From Caecibacteroides pullorum (GTDB taxonomy: Bacteria; Bacteroidota; Bacteroidia; Bacteroidales; Bacteroidaceae): DNA of 64,000 nucleotides. The notes beneath the pieces are model-generated. The model made no database searches, was not told the origin of the DNA, and worked only from the letters and a program-made list of their open reading frames with translations. The DNA is taken from NCBI RefSeq assembly GCF_019239235.1, contig NZ_JAAZTS010000010.1:59918-123917 (forward strand), written 5' to 3'. A program made the position numbers and the translations under genes. Shown in pieces: positions 9,189-17,224 of this stretch. The first letter of the stretch is position 1, and each line of letters begins with the position of its first letter.

Positions 9189-9376
9189 GAGGGGTCAGAA
9201 ACCATTTTTTGAAATCGGAAAATGAATTTTGACCCCTCAGAAACCATTTTTTGAAACCGAAAAATGGATTTTGACCCCTCAGAAACCGTTTTCTGAAACC
9301 GGAAAATGGATTTTGACCCCTCAGAAACCATTTTCTGAAACCGGAAAGAGGTTTCTGACCCCTCAAACCAAAAATA
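9189..9376. repeat. Intergenic array A: four 42-bp units (two 21-bp halves)
   Basis: Copies start at 9189, 9231, 9273 and 9315, with a partial fifth at 9357; the period is exactly 42 bp. Each unit carries GACCCCTCAG, an inverted pair CCATTTT/AAAATGG, and two related 21-bp halves that both contain TTTTGA followed by C-rich bases. In the first copy the C-rich word is inverted to GAGGGGTCAG. Because 42 is divisible by three, two minus-strand frames stay open with a 14-residue repeat; they are artefacts. The array lies between a lipoprotein stop and the start of the DUF6261-like gene. Confidence 0.92.
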
Positions 9377-9411
9377 AACCACATTTTATTAACCTTTAAA
9401 AGACTAAGATT

Positions 9412-10248
9412 ATGGGAACTTACACTTTAATCGGGCCAATGTCCATTGGCGCACTGAACAAAGCCGAACGCCTCAACCTCCTCAAACGCTTCATGGCCCT
9501 CATGCCCGGCACGACGCAGGGCGGCGGTGGCGACGACGGCGACGGAGAAGGCGGATCGCCCCTGAGCGCAGCCACCGAAGGCGTGCCCGCGCTGAACATC
9601 AGCGCCGAGCAGGTGGAACAGATGAACACCCTCATCGACCAGATGAGCGAACTCACCATGCAGGCCACCTCGGCCGCCGAAACGCCCGAAATGCAGCAGC
9701 TCGAGGCCGACCGCGACGTCGCCGCCAACTACATCGTACGCCGCATCGCCGACTACGACCGCCTCCCCCTCGCCACCGAACGCGAAGCCGCCCGCCGACT
9801 GGAGCCCGTCGTACGTCCCTACGCCGGCATCGCCTCCCTGCCCGTCAGTCAGGAAACCGAAGTCATCCGCGGACTGGCCGCCGACCTGGCCAAGCCCGAC
9901 CTGGCCGACGACGTCACCACCCTCGGCCTGGCCCCCTACATCGCCGAGATGCAGCGCCTGAACGAGGCCTACGCCCAGCTCGCCGCCCAGCGCGACAAGG
10001 AACGCTCCGCCCGCACCGGCACGCCGGACTCCAAAACCCTCGCCGCCCAGGCGCAGGACCTGCTGGACGACATGTGCGCCCTGGCCAACGCCAGCAGCCT
10101 GCTCGAGCCCTCGGACGAGGCCACGACCTTCATCCGCGAGGCCAACTACCTCTTCGCCCAGGTGCGCACCGCCTACAAGCAGCGCTCCAAGGGCACGACG
10201 ACCGCCGACGGCGACGCGGCCGACGACACGCCGGCGCCGGAAGCGTAA
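9412..10248 (+). CDS. DUF6261-like protein of unknown function
   Basis: A 278-residue, helix-rich, acidic protein without a signal peptide. The pattern of EREAARRLEPVVRPYAGI, LPVSQETEVIRGLAADL and VTTLGLAPYIAEMQRLNEAY matches what I remember of DUF6261 proteins from Bacteroidales, so I call it DUF6261-like with moderate confidence. A Gly/Asp-rich low-complexity stretch lies at about residues 36-47 and the C-terminus is Ala/Asp-rich. Codon use is extremely C/G-biased. It sits directly after the 42-bp repeat array and before a 15-bp inverted repeat. No function can be assigned. Confidence 0.7.
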   Translation: MGTYTLIGPMSIGALNKAERLNLLKRFMALMPGTTQGGGGDDGDGEGGSPLSAATEGVPALNISAEQVEQMNTLIDQMSELTMQATSAAETPEMQQLEADRDVAANYIVRRIADYDRLPLATEREAARRLEPVVRPYAGIASLPVSQETEVIRGLAADLAKPDLADDVTTLGLAPYIAEMQRLNEAYAQLAAQRDKERSARTGTPDSKTLAAQAQDLLDDMCALANASSLLEPSDEATTFIREANYLFAQVRTAYKQRSKGTTTADGDAADDTPAPEA

Positions 10249-10264
10249 ACCTCTGTGTGTTGAT

Positions 10265-10325
10265 AGTTTGATTGGACTGTTGGAGATATGGGCGGAAATC
10301 CCTTTCTTTGCAGTCCAATCAAACT
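10265..10325 (+). promoter_or_regulatory. 15-bp perfect inverted repeat before a lipoprotein gene
   Basis: Arms AGTTTGATTGGACTG (10265..10279) and its exact complement (10311..10325) are separated by 31 nt. The second arm ends 9 nt before the ATG at 10335. No run of T follows, so a classical terminator is unlikely; the stem would sit in the 5' leader if transcription comes from the DUF6261-like gene. Confidence 0.7.
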
Positions 10326-10334
10326 GCAAACGAC

Positions 10335-11339
10335 ATGAAGAAACCCGGCCTGTTCCTCCCCCTCCTCTTCGCCGCCCTCCTCGGCAGCTGCAACCCCGAC
10401 GTATTCATCGACTCGTGCGCCCCCGCGACGGACCAGCTTCAGGTGCCCGCCGACGGCACGGCCGCCACCCTCCGCTTCGGCAGCGGCAACTGGTACGTGC
10501 GCGGCCTCTTCCTGAAAAAACAGGGCCTGTACGAAGAAATCCGGGGCGACATCTACGACGCCGACGGCACCCAGCTCTACTTCGACGTCCCCTTCCACTT
10601 CAGCGACCTCGGACGGGCGAAGTACGTTGCCAGCTATCCGCAGTTCTCGCTCACGCTGGAGCGTACGGCCGACCGCGAACTGCGCCTCTCGGACGCCGAA
10701 AACATCGGGCTGGAGACGTGCCGCCTCTCCCTCGGCGTGGGCAACGAGTACGAATACCGCGAAGTGGAGCTGCTCCTCGAACCCTCGCCCCGCTACCGGC
10801 TGGACAGCATCGTCTATTCGCTGGATTCCTGGTACTTGGAGCAAGACAGTGCGAGAACAGAGCGAATGATGATCTCTCCCACCAATCTTACGGACAATCC
10901 CTGGAAATATCCGCTTCATCCTTATGACAGCTTCCGCCGAAGTTTCACCTTCAGAGGCGGCGACGAGTGGAGCCCCGGCATCGACCCGTCGCAGCTCCAG
11001 ATGTTCGGCACCGAGATGCCCGTCGTCCCCGTGCCCCGTCTGGGCAAATACGACCGGCCCGCGCTGCTGGGCGACGAGCTCCCGCTCTCGGGCGAAACGT
11101 ATGAATTCCCCTTGTCCGACGAATGGCTGGCCGTGACAGACACCGTCGTCGTCCCGCCCGGCAAGGCAGTGGAGTGCGCCGTGAAGTGCTGGTTCCATTA
11201 TACGGGCATCCCCTACAAGATTTATGCCAGCTGCCCGCAGACGGGCCGCCGCCGTGTGCTCGAAGGCCGCGCCGACCTCTACGACCCGCAAGGCTATTCG
11301 CTGACAACCACCGTGCGCGACGTGAACATCCAACAGTAA
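10335..11339 (+). CDS. Lipoprotein of unknown function
   Basis: A 334-residue protein with signal sequence and lipobox (LLGSC near residue 17). The mature part is beta-rich, with many aromatic and charged residues (RFGSGNWYVRGLFLKKQGLYEEIRGD), and no recognised domain. The next gene, a PagL-like outer-membrane barrel, begins 25 nt downstream, so the two are probably co-transcribed and may work together at the outer membrane. The start was placed at MKKPGLF, because the upstream in-frame codons lie within the inverted repeat and lack signal-peptide character. A short central stretch (about 10.83-10.92 kb) is visibly less GC-rich than the rest. Confidence 0.72.
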   Translation: MKKPGLFLPLLFAALLGSCNPDVFIDSCAPATDQLQVPADGTAATLRFGSGNWYVRGLFLKKQGLYEEIRGDIYDADGTQLYFDVPFHFSDLGRAKYVASYPQFSLTLERTADRELRLSDAENIGLETCRLSLGVGNEYEYREVELLLEPSPRYRLDSIVYSLDSWYLEQDSARTERMMISPTNLTDNPWKYPLHPYDSFRRSFTFRGGDEWSPGIDPSQLQMFGTEMPVVPVPRLGKYDRPALLGDELPLSGETYEFPLSDEWLAVTDTVVVPPGKAVECAVKCWFHYTGIPYKIYASCPQTGRRRVLEGRADLYDPQGYSLTTTVRDVNIQQ

Positions 11340-11364
11340 CCCCTTTTCCTCCGACTCCCCGACC

Positions 11365-12576
11365 ATGAAACAGACTTTGCTCTCCAGTTTGCTGGCAGCC
11401 CTCCTGCTGCTGCCCGCGACAGGCGCCGCTCTCCACGCACAGACGGCTGCCGACACCCTCCGCCACCGCCCGACGCACGGCATCGGCATCGACCTCCGCC
11501 CCGGCTACGTCTTCCCCACCGCCGGCTTCTTCCGGGGCGACAACGCCGCCCAAAGCCCCATCAACACAACCTTGGGCGTCCACCTGAAATACGCCTTCCG
11601 CTTCTCGCCCCAGTCGCGCCTGGGCCGCCTCTATCCGTCGGCCTATCAGGGCATCGGCATGGCCTGGAACACGTTCTTCAACGCCGACGAGGTGGGCACG
11701 CCCTCGGCCATCTACGTCTTCCAGGGCGCACGCATCGCGCGGCTCGCTCCCCGCCTGACGCTGGACTACGAATGGAACTTCGGCGCCTCCTTCGGCTGGC
11801 AGAAGTATGCCCCCGACGCCAACTTCTACAACAACGTGGTCGGCTCACGCATCAACGCCTACATCAACGCCGGCCTCTTCCTGAACTGGCAGCTGGCGCC
11901 GCAGTGGAGCCTGACGGCGGGCATCGACCTGACACACTACTCCAACGGCAACTCGAACTATCCCAACGCGGGCGTCAACACCGTCGGCGCCCGTATCGGC
12001 GTGATGCGCACCTTCGGCGGCTCGCCGGCCGAGGCTTCCGCCTCCACTATTCATACCGACGAACCCTCTTCGCTGGCCGCGCGCATCAGCTACGACGTCG
12101 TCCTCTACGGCTCCACCCGCAAGCGGGGTCTCTTTCTGGACAGCGGCGCCGAGCTCATCCCCGGCTCGTTTGCCGTGGCGGGCCTCAACTTCAACCCCAT
12201 GTACTGCGTCAACAAATACTTCCGCGCCGGCCTCTCGCTCGACGCCCAGTACGACGAAAGTGCCAACCTGAAGGCGCATCATGTCGAAGGCACCAGCGGC
12301 GACGGGCTGAAGTTCTACCGCCCGCCCTTCCGCGAGCAGTTTGCCGCCGGCCTCTCCCTCCGCGCCGAGCTGAACATGCCCATCTTCTCGGTAAACGTCG
12401 GCATCGGGCGCAACCTCATCCAGCAGGGCGAGGACACGCGCGGCTTCTACCAGATTCTGGCGCTGAAGGCGTTCGTCACGCGCCGCCTCTTCCTCCACGT
12501 GGGCTACCAGCTCCACGACTTCAAGGACCCCAACAACCTGATGCTCGGCCTGGGCTGGCGCTTCGGAAAGTTCTGA
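11365..12576 (+). CDS. PagL-like acyloxyacyl hydrolase family outer-membrane protein
   Basis: A 403-residue protein with a signal peptide (1-26) and a body of amphipathic strands typical of an outer-membrane barrel. Residues 188-205 carry DLTHYSNGNSNYPNAGVN, matching the lipid A 3-O-deacylase (PagL) signature with its catalytic His and Ser (H191, S193 here). In PagL the triad Glu lies 12 residues after the Ser; that position here is Asn205. PagL-family enzymes remove an acyl chain from lipid A; activity here is uncertain. It is larger than PagL (about 150-170 residues) and a second barrel-like half follows residue 240, which could be an additional domain. Confidence 0.72.
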   Translation: MKQTLLSSLLAALLLLPATGAALHAQTAADTLRHRPTHGIGIDLRPGYVFPTAGFFRGDNAAQSPINTTLGVHLKYAFRFSPQSRLGRLYPSAYQGIGMAWNTFFNADEVGTPSAIYVFQGARIARLAPRLTLDYEWNFGASFGWQKYAPDANFYNNVVGSRINAYINAGLFLNWQLAPQWSLTAGIDLTHYSNGNSNYPNAGVNTVGARIGVMRTFGGSPAEASASTIHTDEPSSLAARISYDVVLYGSTRKRGLFLDSGAELIPGSFAVAGLNFNPMYCVNKYFRAGLSLDAQYDESANLKAHHVEGTSGDGLKFYRPPFREQFAAGLSLRAELNMPIFSVNVGIGRNLIQQGEDTRGFYQILALKAFVTRRLFLHVGYQLHDFKDPNNLMLGLGWRFGKF

Positions 12577-12603
12577 TTGGCGGTGAGCGTCGGGCATAAA
12601 AAA

Positions 12604-12645
12604 AGCGGTTAGCCGTCAGTCGCTATACTGACCGCTAACCGCTTA
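12604..12645 (-). terminator. Intrinsic terminator for the M16 protease
   Basis: Arms AAGCGGTTAGC (12604..12614) and GCTAACCGCTT (12635..12645), with an inner GTCAG/CTGAC pair. Read on the minus strand the stem is followed by seven T, so it should end M16 transcription; on the plus strand no T-run follows. Confidence 0.85.
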
Positions 12646-12663
12646 CTGCCAATCACTCAAATT

Positions 12664-15591
12664 TTAGTATCCGAAGATATCTTCCGTCGTCAGTTCGATG
12701 ACCGGACCGATTTTCTTCAGCGCTTCCATATCGAGTTCTTTCTTGTCACCCAAGATGCCGTAACTGTACGTGCGTCCCTTGATCCACTTCTGCTGGAAGT
12801 CGATGACATCCTGCAACGTCATGCCCTGCACGTCGTTGAAGAGCTTGATGCGGCTGTCTACCGTCTGGCCCAGATCCTGTGCGTTGATGTAGCTCCAGAT
12901 AACGCTCATCTTCGTGATGCGGTCGGTGCGCAGGCGGGCTATCATGCCTTCCTTGGCCAGCTTGAAGGCTGTTTCAGACTGCGGCATGTTGTTGATGATG
13001 TCGTTGAACGTGTTGATGGCGTCAAGCATCTTGTCGTTCTGCGACGAAATCTGCGAGATGAAGTAGTAGTCCTCGTCGGCATACCCCGGCTCGTTCAGTC
13101 CGGCCCAGGCCGAGTAGGCCAGTCCGCGGCTCTCGCGCATCTCCTGGAAGACGATGGAGTTCATGCCTCCGCCGAAGTATTCGTTGTAGAGCTGGCGGGC
13201 AGGCTCGATGGCTGCGTCAAACTTCTCGCCGCGGTTGGATATCTGCGACATATAGATGTTCTTGGCTTCGTAGGGAGCCAAGTAAATCTTCGTCTCGGGC
13301 GTGGCCTGCTGCTTGAAGTCCTCACCGGCAGGTACGTCCTTCAGCGTGTCGGGCGTGCGGTGCTCCTTGTCGAGCAGGGCTACAAGTTCCTTGTCGCTGC
13401 TCGGACCGTAGTACAGGATGCGGTGCTTGTAGCTGTTCAGGCTGTGGATGCGGTCCACCAGTTCCTGCGGATTCATACTCTTCAGTTCGGCTTCGCTCAG
13501 CAAATTTGTTGCAGGGTTCTTCGGGCCGTAGTTCACGTAGCTGATGAGGCGACCGAAGTTGGTGCCCTGGCTCAGCTTGGCGTCCTTGCGTGCCTTCAGC
13601 AGGTCATTGGTCAAGTTGGTATAGGCTTCAGCGTTCACCTGTGCATCGGCCAGCAGCTTCTCGAACAAAGCCATGGCGGCGGGCAAGTTCTCGTTAAGAC
13701 CGGAGAGGGTAACGTATGTGCGGCGGCTACCCGGCGATACGTAGAACGAGCAGGCCATGCGATAGAATTCGCTCTTCACCTGTTCGGGCGTCATGTCCGA
13801 CGTGCCCAGATATTCCAGATACTGGGCGGCGGTACCCAGCGCCTTGTCCTGATTGTTACCCATATCGAAGAGGTAAATCAGCTGGAACAGGTCGTTGGAA
13901 GTGTTCTCTTTGTAGAGCACGGGCACACCCTTGCCGGTGGTCAGCTGCGTCAGGTCCTTGCTGTAATCCAGGAAGACAGGCTCGATAGGTGTCACGTTCT
14001 TGGCCTCGGCCTGCAGTTCCTTCAAGAAGGCGCTAGCTGTGTCGCGGTTCATCACGATAGGTGTGATTTCGGGCTTGGCAATCTTCATTTCGTTGGGATC
14101 CTTACCCTGACGTTTGTAGATAATGGCGTAGTTGTCGTCCTTCAGATACTTGTTGGCGAAGTCCACGATATCCTGTTTCGTCAGCTTGGCCATGCGGTCC
14201 AGTGCGGTCACTTCGTCGGCCCAGTTGCTGCCGTTGATGAACGACTGTACAAACCAGTCGGCACGGGCACCGTTGCTTTCCAGCTGGTGCAGCTGGTAGA
14301 GCTTGAAGTTGTTGATGTTGGCTTCCAGCAGGCTCTCGTCGAAGTCGCCGTCGCGCAGTTTCTTCAGTTCACCCAGCAACAGATCTTTCACCTCGTCCAA
14401 TGTTTGTCCGGCTTTAGGACGTCCGGCCATCATGAAGGCACTGTAGTCGCTCATGGCCATCGGATAGCAATAGGCGCTCAGCGTCTTCTGCTGTTGCATC
14501 AGATCAAGGTCAATGAGACCGGCCTGACCGTTATACAGGATTTGTGACAGAATCTGCAACGTTTCCAGCTCTTTGCTGGCCGCACCGGGGAAGCGCCAAG
14601 CCAGCGTCACGTTTTCAGCCTCAGGACCCAACACTTCACGTACCACGGGAGCCGTGATGTCGCTTTCCTTAGGCAGGTTAAGCTTTGGCAGGTTGGGATT
14701 AGGCTGCATGTCGCCGAAATATTTGTCGATAGTGGCAATCATCTGGTCGGGATCAAAGTCACCGCTGAGACAGATGGCCATGTTGTTGGGCACATACCAC
14801 GTCTTATAGTAGTTCTTGATGTTGGTGATGGAGGGGTTCTTCAGGTCCTCCTGCGTACCCAGCACGGTCTGCGTACCATAGGGATGATGAGGAAAGAGGG
14901 CGGCCAGTGTCTGCTCATACACCTTACGGGCATCACGGGTCAGCGACATATTCTTTTCCTCGTACACTGTCTCCAGCTCAGTGTGGAAGCCACGGATGAC
15001 ACAGTTCTTGAAGCGGTCCGCCTGAATCTTGGCCCAGTTCTCCACCTCGTTGCTGGGGATATCTTCAGTGTAGCAAGTCACATCGAAGCTGGTGTAGGCA
15101 TTGGTACCGTTGGCACCGATGGCGGCCATCAGCTTGTCATATTCATTGGGGATGGCATACTTCGAAGCTTCGTACGACAGGCTGTCGATCGTATGATAGA
15201 TAGCTTTACGCTCAGCCTCGTCGGTAGTCTTGCGGTAAATTTCAAAGGTCTGTTCGATCTGGTCGAGCAAAGGCTTCTCTATTTCATAATTCATCGTGCC
15301 GAAATGATTGGTTCCCTTGAACATCAGGTGTTCGAAGTAGTGGGCCAGACCAGTAGTTTCGGCAGGGTCGTTCTTACCACCTACGCGCACAGCGATGTAC
15401 GTCTGGATACGCGGTTCGTCCTTGTTGACAGTCATGTACACTTTCAGGCCGTTGTCCAGCGTGTAGATGCGCGCCTGGAGCGGGTCGTTGGGAACAGTCT
15501 CGTAGCTGTACTTCGATTGCGTACAGCTGCTCAGGCCCAAGGCTGCCAAACAAAGCAGCGGCAGGCCGATTTTCTTGAGTAATGTGTTCAT
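12664..15591 (-). CDS. M16 family zinc metalloprotease (insulinase/pitrilysin type) lipoprotein
   Basis: A 975-residue protein with a lipobox (LSSC, Cys23) and the inverted zinc motif HxxEH as HYFEH at residues 84-88, with the downstream Glu region ETVYEEKNMS about 75 residues later. The length fits a full pitrilysin-like protease with two catalytic-fold halves; the second half (from about residue 520) carries the R/Y pair region NSIVFQEMRESRGLAYSA. M16 proteases degrade peptides in a closed chamber; the lipobox suggests anchoring in the periplasm or on the outer membrane. The start at 15591 is chosen because the in-frame ATG at 15639 lies beyond the -7 box at 15618..15625. Confidence 0.92.
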   Translation of the reverse strand: MNTLLKKIGLPLLCLAALGLSSCTQSKYSYETVPNDPLQARIYTLDNGLKVYMTVNKDEPRIQTYIAVRVGGKNDPAETTGLAHYFEHLMFKGTNHFGTMNYEIEKPLLDQIEQTFEIYRKTTDEAERKAIYHTIDSLSYEASKYAIPNEYDKLMAAIGANGTNAYTSFDVTCYTEDIPSNEVENWAKIQADRFKNCVIRGFHTELETVYEEKNMSLTRDARKVYEQTLAALFPHHPYGTQTVLGTQEDLKNPSITNIKNYYKTWYVPNNMAICLSGDFDPDQMIATIDKYFGDMQPNPNLPKLNLPKESDITAPVVREVLGPEAENVTLAWRFPGAASKELETLQILSQILYNGQAGLIDLDLMQQQKTLSAYCYPMAMSDYSAFMMAGRPKAGQTLDEVKDLLLGELKKLRDGDFDESLLEANINNFKLYQLHQLESNGARADWFVQSFINGSNWADEVTALDRMAKLTKQDIVDFANKYLKDDNYAIIYKRQGKDPNEMKIAKPEITPIVMNRDTASAFLKELQAEAKNVTPIEPVFLDYSKDLTQLTTGKGVPVLYKENTSNDLFQLIYLFDMGNNQDKALGTAAQYLEYLGTSDMTPEQVKSEFYRMACSFYVSPGSRRTYVTLSGLNENLPAAMALFEKLLADAQVNAEAYTNLTNDLLKARKDAKLSQGTNFGRLISYVNYGPKNPATNLLSEAELKSMNPQELVDRIHSLNSYKHRILYYGPSSDKELVALLDKEHRTPDTLKDVPAGEDFKQQATPETKIYLAPYEAKNIYMSQISNRGEKFDAAIEPARQLYNEYFGGGMNSIVFQEMRESRGLAYSAWAGLNEPGYADEDYYFISQISSQNDKMLDAINTFNDIINNMPQSETAFKLAKEGMIARLRTDRITKMSVIWSYINAQDLGQTVDSRIKLFNDVQGMTLQDVIDFQQKWIKGRTYSYGILGDKKELDMEALKKIGPVIELTTEDIFGY

Positions 15592-15617
15592 AAATAGACT
15601 TATTAGAATGATAACTG

Positions 15618-15625
15618 CAAAGTTA
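15618..15625 (-). promoter_or_regulatory. -7 box for the M16 protease
   Basis: TAACTTTG on the minus strand, 26 nt before the ATG at 15591. It lies only 13 bp from the oppositely directed -7 box of prfB. Confidence 0.62.
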
Positions 15626-15638
15626 TTCGTTTTTTTCA

Positions 15639-15646
15639 TACCTTTG
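15639..15646 (+). promoter_or_regulatory. -7 box for prfB
   Basis: TACCTTTG, 25 nt before the ATG at 15672. The region where its -33 contact should fall overlaps the M16 -7 box. Confidence 0.65.
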
Positions 15647-15671
15647 CATTCCGAAACAAAGTATTTTCATT

Positions 15672-16790
15672 ATGATAACCGCTGAACAACTGAAAGATAT
15701 CAAAGACCGTACCGAGGCGTTGAACCGCTACCTGGACATCGAAGGCAAGAAAATTCAGGTGGAGGAAGAACAGCTTCGCACACAGGCCCCCGGCTTTTGG
15801 GACGACCAGAAGGCCGCCGAAGCACAGATGAGGAAAGTGAAAGGACTCCAGCAGTGGATTTCCGGCTACAACGAAGTGAAAACCCTTTCGGACGAACTGC
15901 AACTGGCATTCGACTTCTACAAGGACGAGCTGGTGACTGAAGAGGAAGTGGACGAGGCCTATACCAAAGCAGCCGAAGCTGTCGAAGCTCTCGAACTGAA
16001 GAATATGCTGCGCGAGGAAGCCGACCAAATGGACTGTGTGCTTAAAATCAACTCCGGTGCAGGTGGTACAGAAAGCCAAGACTGGGCCAGCATGCTGATG
16101 CGCATGTACCTGCGCTATGCTGAAACCCACGGCTACAAGGCTACCATTGCCAACCTGCAGGAAGGCGACGAGGCAGGCATCAAGACTTGTACCATCGAAA
16201 TCAGCGGCGACTATGCCTATGGTTACCTGAAGGGTGAGAACGGTGTGCACCGCCTGGTGCGCGTGTCGCCCTATAACGCCCAAGGCAAGCGTATGACATC
16301 ATTCGCCTCCGTATTCGTCACTCCGCTGGTGGACGATACCATCGAAGTGAACATCGAGCCGGCCCGCATCTCTTGGGATACCTTCCGAAGCGGCGGCGCA
16401 GGTGGCCAGAACGTGAACAAGGTGGAGTCCGGCGTCCGTCTGCGCTACCAGTACAAGGATCCCTATACGGGCGAGGAAGAAGAAATCTTGATTGAGAACA
16501 CCGAGACGCGCGACCAGCCCAAGAACCGCGAGAATGCCCTCCGCCTCCTCCGCTCCATGCTCTACGATAAGGAGATGAAGCACCGCATGGCTGAGCAGGC
16601 CAAGATTGAGGCGGGCAAGAAGAAGATTGAGTGGGGCTCGCAGATCCGCAGTTACGTCTTCGACGACCGCCGCGTGAAAGACCACCGCACCAACTACCAG
16701 ACCAGCGACGTGAACGGTGTGATGGACGGCAAGATAGACGGTTTCGTCAAGGCCTACCTGATGGAGTTCGCAGGAGCGGGCGAGGCTTAA
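15672..16790 (+). CDS. prfB: Peptide chain release factor 2
   Basis: A 372-residue class I release factor that recognises UGA/UAA stop codons and triggers peptide release. The catalytic GGQ is at residues 244-246 (SGGAGGQNVNK). The codon-recognition tripeptide, SPF in E. coli RF2, reads SPY at residues 199-201. Many bacteria carry an in-frame UGA and a programmed +1 frameshift near codon 26 of prfB; here the equivalent place (RYLD, residues 19-22) is CTG GAC and the frame is continuous, so that autoregulation is absent. It is divergent from the M16 protease and followed by two short repeat arrays and a strong hairpin. Confidence 0.97.
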   Translation: MITAEQLKDIKDRTEALNRYLDIEGKKIQVEEEQLRTQAPGFWDDQKAAEAQMRKVKGLQQWISGYNEVKTLSDELQLAFDFYKDELVTEEEVDEAYTKAAEAVEALELKNMLREEADQMDCVLKINSGAGGTESQDWASMLMRMYLRYAETHGYKATIANLQEGDEAGIKTCTIEISGDYAYGYLKGENGVHRLVRVSPYNAQGKRMTSFASVFVTPLVDDTIEVNIEPARISWDTFRSGGAGGQNVNKVESGVRLRYQYKDPYTGEEEEILIENTETRDQPKNRENALRLLRSMLYDKEMKHRMAEQAKIEAGKKKIEWGSQIRSYVFDDRRVKDHRTNYQTSDVNGVMDGKIDGFVKAYLMEFAGAGEA

Positions 16791-16807
16791 TGTAGAAATA
16801 CTGCCCT

Positions 16808-16873
16808 ACTGGGAAAATAAAATTCTCCAGTCAGAGAATAATTTTTCCCTAACTGGAGAAAAATACGGGACAT
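16808..16873. repeat. Intergenic array B: three 22-bp units, middle one inverted
   Basis: Units begin at 16808, 16830 and 16852. Units 1 and 3 share ACTGG-GAAAA; the reverse complement of unit 2 aligns with unit 1 over GGGAAAA and TTCTC. The outcome is an inverted pair TTCTCCAGT/ACTGGAGAA. Confidence 0.7.
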
Positions 16874-16894
16874 TTAGACTCTCGACTTTATATC

Positions 16895-16955
16895 AAAAAG
16901 CACTTCTTGAAAGAACGGAGCGAAAAGGCTGCCAACTTATCAAGAAGTGCTTTTT
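16895..16955. terminator. Bidirectional hairpin with 16-bp perfect arms
   Basis: Arms AAAAAGCACTTCTTGA (16895..16910) and its exact complement (16940..16955) enclose a 29-nt loop. Each strand ends its arm with five T, so it can act as a terminator for prfB and for the convergent lipoprotein operon. The loop is longer than in most terminators. Confidence 0.75.
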
Positions 16956-17118
16956 CTATGATGTGATTTCACAGTAATTCTTTGTTGTTGAGCAGATTAT
17001 TGTGAAACCAATAGAGTTGTGTGAAACATCTGCTTTCACACCAAGAAACAGACTATCAGCCTTTTGCCTACGCGTGAAAGCGTGAAAGCTATTTTCGGGA
17101 AAGACATTTCCATGAAGA

Positions 17119-17202
17119 TGTTTTCCAAGTTTATAAACATCTACTTTAGCGACGTAACTATCTACTTGAGAAACGTAACTACCCACTTTGTCAGCATAAT
17201 GA
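17119..17202. repeat. Intergenic array C: 21-bp units
   Basis: Clear copies start at 17140 and 17161 (both TCTACTT...ACGTAACTA) and a diverged copy at 17182 (CCCACTT); the segment at 17119 is a possible fourth, weaker unit. The unit is unrelated in sequence to the array 300 bp upstream, but the spacing is nearly the same. Confidence 0.68.
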
Positions 17203-17224
17203 TGTAAACCTACCAATGTATGTA

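Larger units (their letters stand above)
16791..17224. other. 434-bp convergent intergenic region without a gene
   Basis: This gap lies between prfB and a convergent lipoprotein gene. It holds two repeat arrays (16808..16873 and about 17119..17202), a strong hairpin (16895..16955) and a small inverted repeat, GTGTGAAA (17019..17026) against TTTCACAC (17034..17041). An 86-residue minus-strand frame (16956..17216) crosses the second array and shows no coding character. Confidence 0.75.

Noticed and set aside
9189..9376. CRISPR array
   Set aside because: Units are contiguous without unique spacers and there are no cas genes. The same holds for the 21-23 bp arrays.
9118..9384. Two minus-strand frames with a 14-residue repeat
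   Set aside because: They exist only because the 42-bp array period is divisible by three; both frames repeat at once, and they have no start signal or domain.
10265..10325. Classical intrinsic terminator
   Set aside because: The arms are perfect but there is no T-run on the plus strand and the loop is 31 nt; it is reported as a leader element instead.
13360..14547. 395-residue plus-strand frame over the M16 protease
   Set aside because: Antisense shadow; no family features.
16956..17216. 86-residue minus-strand frame
   Set aside because: It overlaps array C and an inverted repeat, and its composition is not protein-like.
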